This document shows, piece after piece, positions 16,231 through 25,745 of a stretch of 64,000 bases of DNA (position 1 is the first letter of the stretch; each line of letters begins with the position of its first letter). The notes beneath the pieces were generated by a model, which saw only the letters and a list, made by a program, of their open reading frames with translations, made no database searches and had not been told where the DNA came from. The stretch comes from Alphaproteobacteria bacterium. Lineage in GTDB: Bacteria > Pseudomonadota > Alphaproteobacteria > Micavibrionales > Micavibrionaceae. The position numbers and the translations under genes were made by a program. The DNA is taken from positions 62,001 through 126,000 of the forward strand of contig WGMJ01000018.1 in NCBI GenBank assembly GCA_016125135.1. Direction: 5' to 3'.

Positions 16231-17178
16231 ATGACATTCCGCCTTGCCCTGTTGCTTCTGCTTTTCGCCCTGCCCGTACAGGCCGCCGAATACACAAACC
16301 CGCAGCAAATATACAGTTTTACCTACCCTGACGACTGGCAAAAGCAAATGCAGGGCACCATGGTGCTAGTAACCCCGAATACGGGCGACGACACAGCCGT
16401 TTGTTTTTCACGGGCCGAAAGCACCCCGCCTGCCAAAGACGATGATATCGTCAAACTGATGGATGTAGTGGTTGAAAAAGATATTTTTGCAAAAGCAATA
16501 CAGGCTGCTGATAAAAACATTACCAATTTACAAAAAGAAAAAATAACACTTGGCAATACAATTGCGCAGCGCCTTGTGTATGACAGCGTAAAGGATGGCC
16601 GCGCCACAAAAAACGCAGCGCTTTTCACCTACAGCACAGTTTCAGGCCATACGATTGATATTACTTGTCTTGCTTATGCTGAAAACTGGCCTGCTTATAC
16701 GCAAGCAATAGATGCCATGCAGAAAAGCCTTGCTATAGCGGCAAACCCGCTACCCTTTGCTATTAAAGATGGGCCTGACCTAGTGCGCGACAAACCGGAA
16801 GTTGTTACAAAATATATCGAGATGCTCCGGCCCAACATTTCAAAACTACGTTTGCCTGATGGTTCCTTTGTGTCGCCTGAAACACCGCAAGAGTTAGCAC
16901 AGCCCATCCTTCCGCTCGAAGATGCACGGCGCACGGTTAGCCGCGGCATATTAAGCGGCATGGCCATGCATTGCGGGCTTGATTGGCAAAACGCAAGCTT
17001 CACGCCGTTTATGGCGCAAGAACGCGCACGCAGTAAATGGTCTGAAAAACAACTGGCTTTTATGGGCGCACTCCATGGCATTGCCCAGCAAAACACCGCA
17101 CAGGGCGCGCTACAGCTTGGCCCCTGTGATGCCGATTTTCAGGCAAAAACACAGCAAATACTGCAAGGCCTTCAATAA
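16231..17178 (+). CDS. Hypothetical secreted protein
   Basis: 315 residues with a clear Sec signal peptide (MTFRLALLLLLFALPVQA). The N-terminal half (YTNPQQIYSFTYPDDW...) resembles lipoprotein-like PsbP/DcrB-type folds that start with an F-x-Y-P-x-x-W phrase; the C-terminal half from about residue 195 is helical with Cys residues (MHCGLDW, LGPCDAD). The start at 16231 is preferred to the ATG at 16216. Function unknown. Confidence 0.75.
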   Translation: MTFRLALLLLLFALPVQAAEYTNPQQIYSFTYPDDWQKQMQGTMVLVTPNTGDDTAVCFSRAESTPPAKDDDIVKLMDVVVEKDIFAKAIQAADKNITNLQKEKITLGNTIAQRLVYDSVKDGRATKNAALFTYSTVSGHTIDITCLAYAENWPAYTQAIDAMQKSLAIAANPLPFAIKDGPDLVRDKPEVVTKYIEMLRPNISKLRLPDGSFVSPETPQELAQPILPLEDARRTVSRGILSGMAMHCGLDWQNASFTPFMAQERARSKWSEKQLAFMGALHGIAQQNTAQGALQLGPCDADFQAKTQQILQGLQ

Positions 17179-17216
17179 TATTTGACATATAGTTATAGTA
17201 TTGCTAGGTATAATTT

Positions 17217-18032
17217 GTGTCACGCTTATACAACAATCCTTCCTACCCTGCTGTAGATGATCCTGCAGAAATTGCACCCGCCTTAAACGATGCACATACA
17301 CGCGCTGTCTTTTACACAGACCCACGCATGCCTAAAACCATCCGCGAGCTTGCACCGGCAATTACTGCAAGCAATAACGCTACGCTGGCATCGGCGTATC
17401 AACGTATAAGTGATGACGGTACGCGGGAAAAAAGCGCAGGCCGTGTTCATTATATGGATGCAGTTACGATGGATCAGGTACAGGCTGAAGCAGATTCTGC
17501 CGGCATTCAAATTGCAAATGACCATAATTCTCTAGCGCTACTCACACGCCGTATCAACCAGATGCGCAATGTGTTTACGCAAGCCTATCGCGAATACTCT
17601 GGCGATACTGATAGCGCTATTGTAACTCATTTACTCTTTACACCGAAAGGCGGGATAGGCCGCTCGCCCATGTTGCATGTCGATAACCTGCCTCTTACAG
17701 GGCACTGGTCTGCGGCACTTTCAAGCCTTGAAATAATGATAGAAGAACCGCCCGCGTTTTTGTGGGAAATGTTAGATAAAAGAAAAACCAATAAGCTACC
17801 TAAAGGCGCGAACCTTCCCCTGCAGGCCAGCCTTTCTGCCTTTGTAAAACACAACCCGCAGGATTTTGAAAGAGCCGCCCTTGGTGATCTTCTCATATTA
17901 AAAGGCCAGAAACTGCGTGATCTATCAAATCCATTAGACCGCGCATGTGTTTGCGTGCATACTTCCGATCGGCACATTGCCGAAGAAGGGCAAGCCGCCG
18001 CAATGTTTTACCCGAAAAGACAAATAAAATAA
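17217..18032 (+). CDS. Hypothetical protein, possible metal-dependent beta-barrel
   Basis: 271 residues. The GTG start at 17217 lies only 3 nt after a TATAAT hexamer (17209-17214), so either transcription starts elsewhere (TTGACA is at 17182-17187) or translation starts further in; the first few residues are uncertain. The C-terminal half contains HVDN, then GDLLILKG and CVCVHTSDRH, loosely like the H-x-D...H layout of cupin-type proteins; I do not claim a family. It is coupled to the HAD phosphatase by a TAATG overlap. Confidence 0.7.
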   Translation: MSRLYNNPSYPAVDDPAEIAPALNDAHTRAVFYTDPRMPKTIRELAPAITASNNATLASAYQRISDDGTREKSAGRVHYMDAVTMDQVQAEADSAGIQIANDHNSLALLTRRINQMRNVFTQAYREYSGDTDSAIVTHLLFTPKGGIGRSPMLHVDNLPLTGHWSAALSSLEIMIEEPPAFLWEMLDKRKTNKLPKGANLPLQASLSAFVKHNPQDFERAALGDLLILKGQKLRDLSNPLDRACVCVHTSDRHIAEEGQAAAMFYPKRQIK

Positions 18033-18709
18033 TGACTACCGTAACTTTTCCGAAGCTTGCCCTGTTTGACTGGGACGGAACAATTGTGCATAGCGCAATG
18101 TCGATCCTGAATGCGCACAATCATGTCAGGCAAATTCTAGGGCTAGAGCCATGGGATATGCTGGCCCTTATACAAAAAGCCGCACGCATAGGCACCGCAA
18201 GGGAAACATTTACAGTTCTCTACCCTGACCATGTCGACATTGCACATGATACCTATTATGAGCACATAAATGCCAATCGTTTTTCAACACTCGAGATTAT
18301 TGAAGGCGTTATAAATCTGCTCTCACTTTTAAAAGAGCATAATATTACGCTCGGCATTGTCAGCAATATGAAGCACAATTCACTGGTTGAAGAAGTCGAG
18401 AAAATGGGGCTGAAGGATTATTTTAGCGTTATCGTCGGCGCGGGCGAAGCCCCGCGCGGCAAGCCCTACCCGGATGCGATTTACCTTGCGCTCGAAAGAC
18501 TGGGGCTACCGAAGGAAATTCTTGCCCATACATGGTTCTTCGGCGATATGGAGACAGACGAGAAGGCATCAAAAGCTGCCGGCTGCCAGTTCTGGTATTA
18601 TATGGGTGGTATTAGCGATGCTGATGAACAAGCCAATATGCAAGCCCATGTCAAGTTTGATCACTACGACCGCGCTATTGAAATTTTCACGTCCCTCACA
18701 CCACAATAA
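18032..18709 (+). CDS. HAD-superfamily phosphatase (Gph-like)
   Basis: 225 residues with all four HAD motifs: FDWDGTIVHS (nucleophile and acid Asp), GIVSNMKHN, KPYPDA (Lys) and FGDMETD. The alpha-helical cap between motifs I and II fits phosphoglycolate-phosphatase-like subfamily I. The start at 18032 overlaps the previous stop (TAATG). Confidence 0.9.
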   Translation: MTTVTFPKLALFDWDGTIVHSAMSILNAHNHVRQILGLEPWDMLALIQKAARIGTARETFTVLYPDHVDIAHDTYYEHINANRFSTLEIIEGVINLLSLLKEHNITLGIVSNMKHNSLVEEVEKMGLKDYFSVIVGAGEAPRGKPYPDAIYLALERLGLPKEILAHTWFFGDMETDEKASKAAGCQFWYYMGGISDADEQANMQAHVKFDHYDRAIEIFTSLTPQ

Positions 18710-18711
18710 CA

Positions 18712-19500
18712 TTATACCGCGTTTACATCTATCGACGGGCACTTGCCGTAAAATTCATCGAGCCGCTCTTTGTTAAAGGGCTTGGCCAGAAAGCCTTTCG
18801 CACCTGATTTTTTAGCGCCCAGTACATTCTCTTTTACGCTGTCGGCGCTCATAATAACAACATAAGCCGACGGGTCAAAACTCAATATCTCCTGCAGTAA
18901 ATTCATGCCCGAATTACTGGGTAAGTGAATATCCAGAAAAACAATATCCGGCAAATGCTCCAGATAGGTTTCTACAACACCATCTGCATGCGGAAACTCG
19001 TAAACCTTGCCGCGTGGCTCGAAGTTCTTGGTTACAATCGAACGCATAAACATATCATCTTCGGCCACCATGAATATTTTTTCTTTCCGTTCTTTACGCG
19101 TCTGGAACAGGGGCGAAGAAAGCACAGGGTCATTTGCAACATCCTTGACGATATCCCCCAAGCGTAATTGCATTTTCGAAAGCCCTTCTGTCGTTGCTTC
19201 AGAAATATTGGCAGCGCAACTATATTTTGGCATTTTTCCGTGCAGGTCGTGCGAAAGCGTGTCAGAGCACACTTCATTTCCCAAATGGGCAAATACAAGG
19301 ATGTTCTTGCGGTTACAAATAAAAATAGCGCCGTCGCGCCCTTTGAAAAACTCTTTTAGTTTTAAGGTAATATACCCAACATTGTGTGCGGTCTCGCCTG
19401 TCAACGCGACATCCACAACCCACCATTCGCTCATATTGGTTTTAATTTTCGGCACCAACCCCAGAAAACGGGTCGGATTATAATATGACAACACTTCCAT
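18712..19500 (-). CDS. Receiver-domain protein with unusual N-terminal region
   Basis: 262 residues. The C-terminal receiver (about 141-258) has acidic pocket EDD (147-149), phospho-acceptor D190 in IVFLDIHLP, Ser in VIMSAD and the KPF lysine. Residues 1-135 form an unfamiliar domain with several Cys (FICNRKN, EVCSDTL, YSCAANI). There is no DNA-binding output. It lies head-to-head with the hybrid kinase gene (start 19618), so the two may share regulation. The start at 19500 follows AGGGGAAG. Confidence 0.85.
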   Translation of the reverse strand: MEVLSYYNPTRFLGLVPKIKTNMSEWWVVDVALTGETAHNVGYITLKLKEFFKGRDGAIFICNRKNILVFAHLGNEVCSDTLSHDLHGKMPKYSCAANISEATTEGLSKMQLRLGDIVKDVANDPVLSSPLFQTRKERKEKIFMVAEDDMFMRSIVTKNFEPRGKVYEFPHADGVVETYLEHLPDIVFLDIHLPSNSGMNLLQEILSFDPSAYVVIMSADSVKENVLGAKKSGAKGFLAKPFNKERLDEFYGKCPSIDVNAV

Positions 19501-19617
19501 ATGACTTCCCCTCCATATCTTCAAGCTTTACCATTTTAGTTGTATATTCATCAAAACACAACAATGAATTGATTACCAATGGTTGTAACTAACACATTTA
19601 TTCAGGGAAAAGGGGAA

Positions 19618-22053
19618 ATGGCTTCTTTCCCGTTTTCACGTCTTCTGGCCTTTTTCGTGATGGCCATTACGGCGGGAGTTATTGCTGGCTGGGTTTATGA
19701 TATCGACGGGCTGAAAAGCGTTTTGCCGGGCCTTACGGCCATGAACCCGGGCGGAACAGCACTTGCTCTTTTTCTATGTGCAGCCTCTTTATGCTTGCAG
19801 ACTTTTATGCGGCGAAGCCGCTTTCATATCATGGGCCGCGTACTTGCATTTCTAACCCTGATAATTCCGCTCCTCTATTTTCTGGATAATTTTACAGGTG
19901 GAAATATCAGCCCCGATAAACTCCTTTTCAGCGATAAGCTGCAGGCCGAGTCGCTCACAAAAGAACATATCAACCGCATGGCTCCTAATACTGCCATTGC
20001 CCTCCTTTTCACATCACTTTCCCTTCTCTTGTTAAGAGCCGAAAAGTTCATCCCTACCTCGCAGGCTCTTGCCGTCCTGGGGTTTCTTGTGGGGCTTTTT
20101 ACCGTGATCGGCTATAGCTACACCTCCCTGCCCCTCATGAAGTTTACAAATGCATTACCTATGGCACTCAATACGGCCCTGTGCCTGCTATTTCTCAATC
20201 TCGGCATTTTAACTGCTCTGGGTAAAGAAGGTTTTTTTGGCATTTTCGGCCGCGCTGGCCCCGGTGCATTACTACTACGTCGCCTTATTCCCATCATCTT
20301 CCTGCTGCCTATCGCATTTGGCTCTATCTACGCCGTTATAAAAGCAAACGGCGTACTGGACGACCGTATGGCACTGGCATTGTTTGCTTTGCTCAACATT
20401 GTATTCCTTACTTTTGTTACGTGGCGTATTGCCGGCAAGCTGGATACGCTTGAAGAAGAAAGATGTAATATCGAAGAAGAAGTGCAGCGCGCCCGCGATC
20501 AGGCCGAACATGCCAATCATGCAAAGTCTGATTTTCTTGCAAATATGTCGCATGAGTTGCGTACACCCCTCAATAGTATTATCGGCATGACACGTATGAT
20601 GCATGAAGATAAAACACTCGGCCCCGAACACCATGAAATGGCCGGCGTAGCTTATCGCTCGGCCGATAATCTACTCGATATTGTGAATGATATTCTTGAT
20701 CTCTCGAAGGTTGAAACAGGAAATCTCATTCTTGAGAACATAACCTTCTCGCTTCAAGAGGTCGTCGATAACGCGGTTGATACAATCCTTCCGCTTACAA
20801 GCCAGAAGAACCTGTCTTTCACTTGTAATTTCAATGCCGACAACCTCCCCTATTTCGTTGGTGACCCGCTGCGTCTCAGCCGCGTTATTATGAACCTGCT
20901 CAGCAATGCCGTAAAATATACCGACCAGGGGTTTGTAGCGCTCACAGTTAAATATAATAGTGAAAAAGGCGGCATTTATATCAGCGTTGAAGATTCCGGC
21001 ATCGGCATACCCGCCAGCATGCTGGATAAAATATTCGATAAATTCATTCAGGCCGACAGTTCAACAACGCGCCGCTATGGCGGTACAGGCCTGGGCCTCT
21101 CTATTACAAAAGAAATTGTTGAAAAAATGGGCGGGACTATCCAGACCCAAAGCACAGAAGGTATGGGATCACGCTTTACCGTAGAGATTCCTTTTGAAAC
21201 CGCCGATGTAAGACCTGCCGATCGCACATCCTACCGCACACCTACAAGCGCCCGCACACCTAAAGAACACCGCATCGAAGCGGCCAAGGCACATGTCCTT
21301 ATGGCAGAAGATCACTTACTCAATCAGGCCTTTATGAAGAAGCTGTTCAGCTATTGTGGCCTTCATAACATTGATATTGTTGATAATGGTGAAGCCGCCG
21401 TAAATGCTGCCAGTACACGCCATTACGATATCATCCTGATGGATTGCCACATGCCCGTTCTCAGCGGCTATGACGCAACAGAAGAAATACGCCGTCGGGA
21501 AGAAGAAACTGGTAAGCATGCGGCCATTATTGCCATGACGGCCGATGCCATGGTGGGAACGCGTGAGCGTTGTCTGAAATCCGGCATGGATGATTATCTC
21601 AGCAAACCCATCAGTCAGGATGAGTTTTTAAACATTCTCTCACAATGGATTATTTTCCCCGATGCACAGACCGAAACGAATGTAAGAGAAAGTGAAGATA
21701 CAGAAACGACAGCCTTCGATGCAGCGGGTCTAAAGGAATTTGCACAGGACGATGGTGAGTTGCGCGATTTTATAAATACTTTTATCGAGCAATCAGAAGA
21801 AGTCCTCGGCATCTTGCGCGTTTCCTGCAGCGGAAATAATCCTGCATGGGTGAGCGCTGCGCACAAGCTGAAGGGCGGGGCTGCCATGGTAAAAGCCCAT
21901 AGACTTTATGAACTATGTGACAAGGCGCAGGGTATGGCCCGCGCGACGGAAAGTGAAAGAAAGAAGCTTTTGCAAGATATCGAAGACGCCTATCGCGAAA
22001 CTTATAAAGCGATCCTAGCCTACTTGTCCGGTAGCGGAAGCGGCAATATTTAA
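19618..22053 (+). CDS. Hybrid sensor histidine kinase with receiver and Hpt domains
   Basis: About 811 residues. The N-terminus (about 1-270) carries six to eight membrane helices with no large periplasmic domain; a short coiled coil leads to HisKA with phospho-His H312 (SHELRTPLN), the HATPase (N box [11 protein letters not shown]1 DSGIGI, G2 GGTGLGLSI), a receiver with phospho-acceptor D609 (ILMDCHMP) and a C-terminal Hpt with H749 (AHKLKGGA). A full phosphorelay in one protein; the missing piece is an output, likely one of the adjacent stand-alone receivers. An upstream start at 19579 is possible. Confidence 0.93.
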   Translation: MASFPFSRLLAFFVMAITAGVIAGWVYDIDGLKSVLPGLTAMNPGGTALALFLCAASLCLQTFMRRSRFHIMGRVLAFLTLIIPLLYFLDNFTGGNISPDKLLFSDKLQAESLTKEHINRMAPNTAIALLFTSLSLLLLRAEKFIPTSQALAVLGFLVGLFTVIGYSYTSLPLMKFTNALPMALNTALCLLFLNLGILTALGKEGFFGIFGRAGPGALLLRRLIPIIFLLPIAFGSIYAVIKANGVLDDRMALALFALLNIVFLTFVTWRIAGKLDTLEEERCNIEEEVQRARDQAEHANHAKSDFLANMSHELRTPLNSIIGMTRMMHEDKTLGPEHHEMAGVAYRSADNLLDIVNDILDLSKVETGNLILENITFSLQEVVDNAVDTILPLTSQKNLSFTCNFNADNLPYFVGDPLRLSRVIMNLLSNAVKYTDQGFVALTVKYNSEKGGIYISVEDSGIGIPASMLDKIFDKFIQADSSTTRRYGGTGLGLSITKEIVEKMGGTIQTQSTEGMGSRFTVEIPFETADVRPADRTSYRTPTSARTPKEHRIEAAKAHVLMAEDHLLNQAFMKKLFSYCGLHNIDIVDNGEAAVNAASTRHYDIILMDCHMPVLSGYDATEEIRRREEETGKHAAIIAMTADAMVGTRERCLKSGMDDYLSKPISQDEFLNILSQWIIFPDAQTETNVRESEDTETTAFDAAGLKEFAQDDGELRDFINTFIEQSEEVLGILRVSCSGNNPAWVSAAHKLKGGAAMVKAHRLYELCDKAQGMARATESERKKLLQDIEDAYRETYKAILAYLSGSGSGNI

Positions 22054-22404
22054 ACCATCGATTTTTTCTATCAGATCCTCAGGCCCGAAAGGCTTCTGTA
22101 ATGTTGCATCGGCACCAAATGCTTTTGCCATCCGCAGGAAATACGAGTGGCGCAATTGTCCGCCTGACGACATGGCAATAATTTTCATGTCCTTATTTAC
22201 CGCTTTTACTTCCTGTATAATTTCGATACCTTCTTTATTCGGCATAAACAGGTCTGTAATCATCAGATCGAATTTATCTTGCTGAAGCCGTACAAGCGCT
22301 TCATTGCCGTCGCGCGCGCAAGTTACTTCATATTTTTTTCTGGCTAAAGCCTTTGAGATAAGATCACAGAAGAGCCTGTCATCCTCAACAAGTAGAATTT
22401 TCAT
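22015..22404 (-). CDS. Stand-alone receiver (CheY-like) response regulator
   Basis: 129 residues, one receiver: acidic pair EDD (7-9), D51 in MITDLFMP, Ser in AMSSGG and Lys in LQKPFG. The start at 22404 follows GGGGGATG. Its 3' end overlaps the convergent histidine kinase gene by 39 nt. A likely phospho-partner of the Hpt domain of that kinase. Confidence 0.9.
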   Translation of the reverse strand: MKILLVEDDRLFCDLISKALARKKYEVTCARDGNEALVRLQQDKFDLMITDLFMPNKEGIEIIQEVKAVNKDMKIIAMSSGGQLRHSYFLRMAKAFGADATLQKPFGPEDLIEKIDGLNIAASATGQVG

Positions 22405-22457
22405 GGCTGCATCCCCCGCATGCCGTCCCCAATTCCCGAACGAGTTGTGTTTATGGT

Positions 22458-22474
22458 GTATAATATTCTTATAC
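22458..22474. promoter_or_regulatory. Inverted repeat upstream of the receiver gene
   Basis: GTATAA-TATTC-TTATAC forms a perfect 6-bp inverted repeat about 55 bp upstream of the receiver start; it also contains -10-like sequence on both strands. Confidence 0.35.
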
Positions 22475-22639
22475 CATACGCCAATTCCACCAGTTTTAAA
22501 GCTAAAAATGCTGTTTTTGTGGTCAACCTTTACGTGCACTTGCGCAGCCATGGGTTTAACTCCTTGTTTTAAAAGGATTACGGTCTAATGCCGTTATGCG
22601 CCATTACACATACGCTTGAATACCCGCTTTTGTTCCCGC

Positions 22640-24619
22640 TTATGCGGCGTTGCCATAAATTATGTAAGACAGTTTTTTGTCTTTTTTGGCGCTGTACATA
22701 GCAGCATCCGCATGGGCCACTAATGTTTCGGCGTCCTGTCCGTTATCGGGGTAAAATGAAATACCAATACTCGCCCCTATCGGGAAGTTCTCCCCTGCAA
22801 CTTCAAAGGGGGCCTCAAGTCGCTTCAACAAACGCTCAACGAGCAAAAGGGCATCCTCCTGCTTCTGGATCGTATCAACAAGCACTGCAAATTCATCGCC
22901 ACCCAGCCGTGCAGGCACATCTGTTTCGCGTACAACTTCACGCAAAATCGCGCCGAAGTCACATAAAATCTTGTCGCCAGCTGCATGGCCCAGTGTATCG
23001 TTTACAGGTTTAAATCCGTTCAGATCCATATAAAGAACTGCAATCATGGTTTTATTGCGCTCGGCCCGTGCCAAAGCGTTTTTCAGATGCTCGTTAAAAA
23101 GTATGCGGTTCGCAAGGCCCGTAAGCTGGTCATGCCGCGCCATCTGCTCAAGCTGCTTTTCCATCTCCAGTTGTTTTGTAATGTCACGGAAAATAACAAC
23201 AGCGCCCGCAATATCACCGCCTTCAAAAATCGGGGATCCTGTATATTCCACCTGTACCTGCGTGCCGTCCTTACGCCAGAAAACTTCGTCCCGCACCTTG
23301 CAGGGTGTCCCGTATTCCAGCACATGCTGAATAGGACTATCCTCAACCATGTAAGCGGTACCATCTGCGCGTTTGCCATGCAGCAAGTTATGGTGGCTTT
23401 GCCCTAGCAACTCCTTTTTGCTGTAGCCTAAAATCTGGCTGGCCGTCGGGTTGCAGAATACAATTTCTCCCTGCTGGTTTATACCCGTTACGCCTTCTTG
23501 CGTTGAAAGCAAAATCATTTCAGTCTCGCGCTTTGCTTTGGCAAGCTCTTTTGTTCGCGTTTCCACTTCCTTGGCTATGCGCTCGTTTTCCTTGATATGG
23601 CTATACATGTAGAAAACAAGAAGAAGCGTAAACCCAATGCCGCCTATTAGAATAAGATAAACAGCCGGCGTTACATTCATTGTAAAAAAGCCGCGCGCCG
23701 GCAAAATTGTAATTTGCAGCTTACGACCCGCCACATCAATTATAGCTTGCTCGAAAAGAGTTTCACGAACGCGGTAATCTTCCAGAATTTCCTCTGATGG
23801 TATTTTCTTAAGCCGTGTTGAGCGGACAAATAGCACTCTGTCCTCATCTTTATCTGCCATCAGATCATGAATAATAATATTAACGCCCGAATAGTTAAGC
23901 GGCTTTATAGCAGCTTCAATCAAATCGCTCATCGGTACGGCCGAACCTATAAACCCATCCATTTGCTCAAGCTCATGCCCGTCTGCATTATGGCCCGCAT
24001 GTTTGTACACCGGCTCGTAAAAAACAATACCTGGTACATATTCATTGCTGACCTGCAGCAAGTTCACACGGCCAGTGGCGGTTGTCTGGCGGCCATTCAT
24101 GCCTTTTGTAATGGCCAGTTTTCGCATCTCGTCAGAAAGAATATTAAAGCCCAGAATACGCTTATTGTTTGTTTCCGGCTCGGCATAGGTAACAGGGAAA
24201 TAACTTTCCTGATTACCTGCACGTCCAAACAAGCCGCCGCTTAGTTCGGTAATGTGTAGTCCGTGGGCTTGCTCGAACGCTGTACGCTCGGTGTTCATTA
24301 CGCGCGGAATCCACTCCAATGCCTTAATGTACGAGTAATCCTGCAGAAGCTGCATCGTGTAAATACGGAACTCTTCACGGCTCACATGTTCGGACGCGCG
24401 GAAAAAGGCACTCAAGGACCGTAAGACAATATCGTTATGGTCAAATTTGTCTGTAATAAGCTCAATACGGTCCTGCGCCGCTATACGAAAACCACGTACC
24501 GTTGCTTCCTGCGCACTCTGCTGCTGTACCCACGCAAAAAATCCGCTAGTTGTAAGCCCCAGCATGAGAACAACCAGTACGAATACATATTCGGCATATA
24601 GTTTTTTTAATAGACGCAT
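22640..24619 (-). CDS. CHASE-PAS-GGDEF diguanylate cyclase
   Basis: 659 residues. One membrane helix (about 8-30), a periplasmic CHASE sensor (about 60-290; DYSYIKALEWIPRV and YVPGIVFYEPVY), a second helix (about 318-338), a coiled coil, a PAS domain (about 360-480) and a GGDEF domain. The active site is intact (GGDEF at 573-577) and an inhibitory I-site RETD lies five residues before it (564-567), so it should make c-di-GMP with product inhibition. No EAL domain. Its closeness to the kinase and receivers suggests one signalling module. Confidence 0.93.
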   Translation of the reverse strand: MRLLKKLYAEYVFVLVVLMLGLTTSGFFAWVQQQSAQEATVRGFRIAAQDRIELITDKFDHNDIVLRSLSAFFRASEHVSREEFRIYTMQLLQDYSYIKALEWIPRVMNTERTAFEQAHGLHITELSGGLFGRAGNQESYFPVTYAEPETNNKRILGFNILSDEMRKLAITKGMNGRQTTATGRVNLLQVSNEYVPGIVFYEPVYKHAGHNADGHELEQMDGFIGSAVPMSDLIEAAIKPLNYSGVNIIIHDLMADKDEDRVLFVRSTRLKKIPSEEILEDYRVRETLFEQAIIDVAGRKLQITILPARGFFTMNVTPAVYLILIGGIGFTLLLVFYMYSHIKENERIAKEVETRTKELAKAKRETEMILLSTQEGVTGINQQGEIVFCNPTASQILGYSKKELLGQSHHNLLHGKRADGTAYMVEDSPIQHVLEYGTPCKVRDEVFWRKDGTQVQVEYTGSPIFEGGDIAGAVVIFRDITKQLEMEKQLEQMARHDQLTGLANRILFNEHLKNALARAERNKTMIAVLYMDLNGFKPVNDTLGHAAGDKILCDFGAILREVVRETDVPARLGGDEFAVLVDTIQKQEDALLLVERLLKRLEAPFEVAGENFPIGASIGISFYPDNGQDAETLVAHADAAMYSAKKDKKLSYIIYGNAA

Positions 24620-24695
24620 GACTCTTTAAATGCTAATGAATTCCGCAGCAAGCTTACCTTAAAATAAAGCCAATTTTAATAGGAAAAATATAATT

Positions 24696-25289
24696 ATGAC
24701 ACTCATGCATAAGGGGCGCCTTGAAGCTTTTAGTGATGGCGTACTTGCTATTATCATCACAATTATGGTTCTGGAAATAAAAGTGCCTCATAACGAGAGC
24801 TGGCAAGCCCTTCTCCCTTTATGGCCAATATTTTTTAGCTATCTGCTGAGCTTTATTTATCTAGCAATCTACTGGAATAACCATCACCACATGCTGCAAG
24901 CTACACACAAGGTTAATGGCAAAATTCTCTGGGCTAATTTACACCTGCTTTTCTGGCTTTCGCTAATTCCTTTTACTACAGGCTGGATGGGCGAGAACCA
25001 TTTTGCAGCAAATCCTGCGGCTTTGTACGGAGTAGTTTTATTTATGGCTGCAATAGCTTACTGGATATTACAAAAAGCTATCTTGGCAGAACATGGTCCG
25101 GAATCGCTTTTAGCCGATGCTCTAGGGCGCGATATAAAGGGAAAGATTTCCCCTATACTATATGCCCTTGCAATTGCAGCAAGTTTTTATAATCAGTGGG
25201 TGGCTATTGGGCTTTATATACTTGTTGCGCTGCTATGGTTGGTTCCTGACCGCAGAATTGAAAAAAAGCTGACAGATATGCCAGCCTGA
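24696..25289 (+). CDS. TMEM175-family (DUF1211) potassium channel-like protein
   Basis: 197 residues, about six membrane helices, with the family signature RLEAFSDGVLAIIITIMVLEI at the N-terminus (R-x-x-x-FSDG). Bacterial members form tetrameric potassium-permeable channels. The length is normal for a single-repeat bacterial protein. HHHML in the second loop is also typical. Confidence 0.88.
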   Translation: MTLMHKGRLEAFSDGVLAIIITIMVLEIKVPHNESWQALLPLWPIFFSYLLSFIYLAIYWNNHHHMLQATHKVNGKILWANLHLLFWLSLIPFTTGWMGENHFAANPAALYGVVLFMAAIAYWILQKAILAEHGPESLLADALGRDIKGKISPILYALAIAASFYNQWVAIGLYILVALLWLVPDRRIEKKLTDMPA

Positions 25290-25295
25290 TATGCG

Positions 25296-25745
25296 TTAAC
25301 GCATATACTTGTCTTCCCACTCTTTAACAATCTGCAATACTTCGGGGCCGTACTCAGGGTATAATACAAACTCTATCTTCTCGTTAAACCTTGTATAGAT
25401 ATCCTGTAAGTCACTGTGGCTCTCGTAATAGTCACCGCTTAAATTATTCTTGGCAAGCGCATAAACAACACGTCGCACACCTGCCCAGTATAACATACTG
25501 ATACACATGATGCAGGGTTCCATCCCTACATAAAGTGTAACACCATCTAGTGGGCCGTGCTCGGCATAGGCAGCTGAAAGCGCTTTACCATCGGCATGTA
25601 ATAAATTGGGATAAGGCGATGAAACCGCTTCGGCAAGCACCACGCCATCTTTTACAAGAACAGCCCCTGCCGGAAAATTACCTTCTTCGTATGATTTACG
25701 GGAAAGTGCAATTGCTTTTTCTATATAGGTAGTATCGTCCATCAT
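25296..25745 (-). CDS. Cytidine/guanine-deaminase-fold protein with altered catalytic motif
   Basis: 149 residues of the CMP/dCMP-deaminase fold. The PCIMC half of the zinc site is intact (EPCIMCISM), but the partner motif reads LLHADGKALSAA, with Asp where the family has the proton-shuttling Glu of HAE. It is the last gene of the paralogue operon: the ATG at 25745 overlaps the stop of the upstream metallopeptidase-like gene (ATGATGG). The substrate is unknown; the change may shift or abolish activity. Confidence 0.85.
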   Translation of the reverse strand: MMDDTTYIEKAIALSRKSYEEGNFPAGAVLVKDGVVLAEAVSSPYPNLLHADGKALSAAYAEHGPLDGVTLYVGMEPCIMCISMLYWAGVRRVVYALAKNNLSGDYYESHSDLQDIYTRFNEKIEFVLYPEYGPEVLQIVKEWEDKYMR

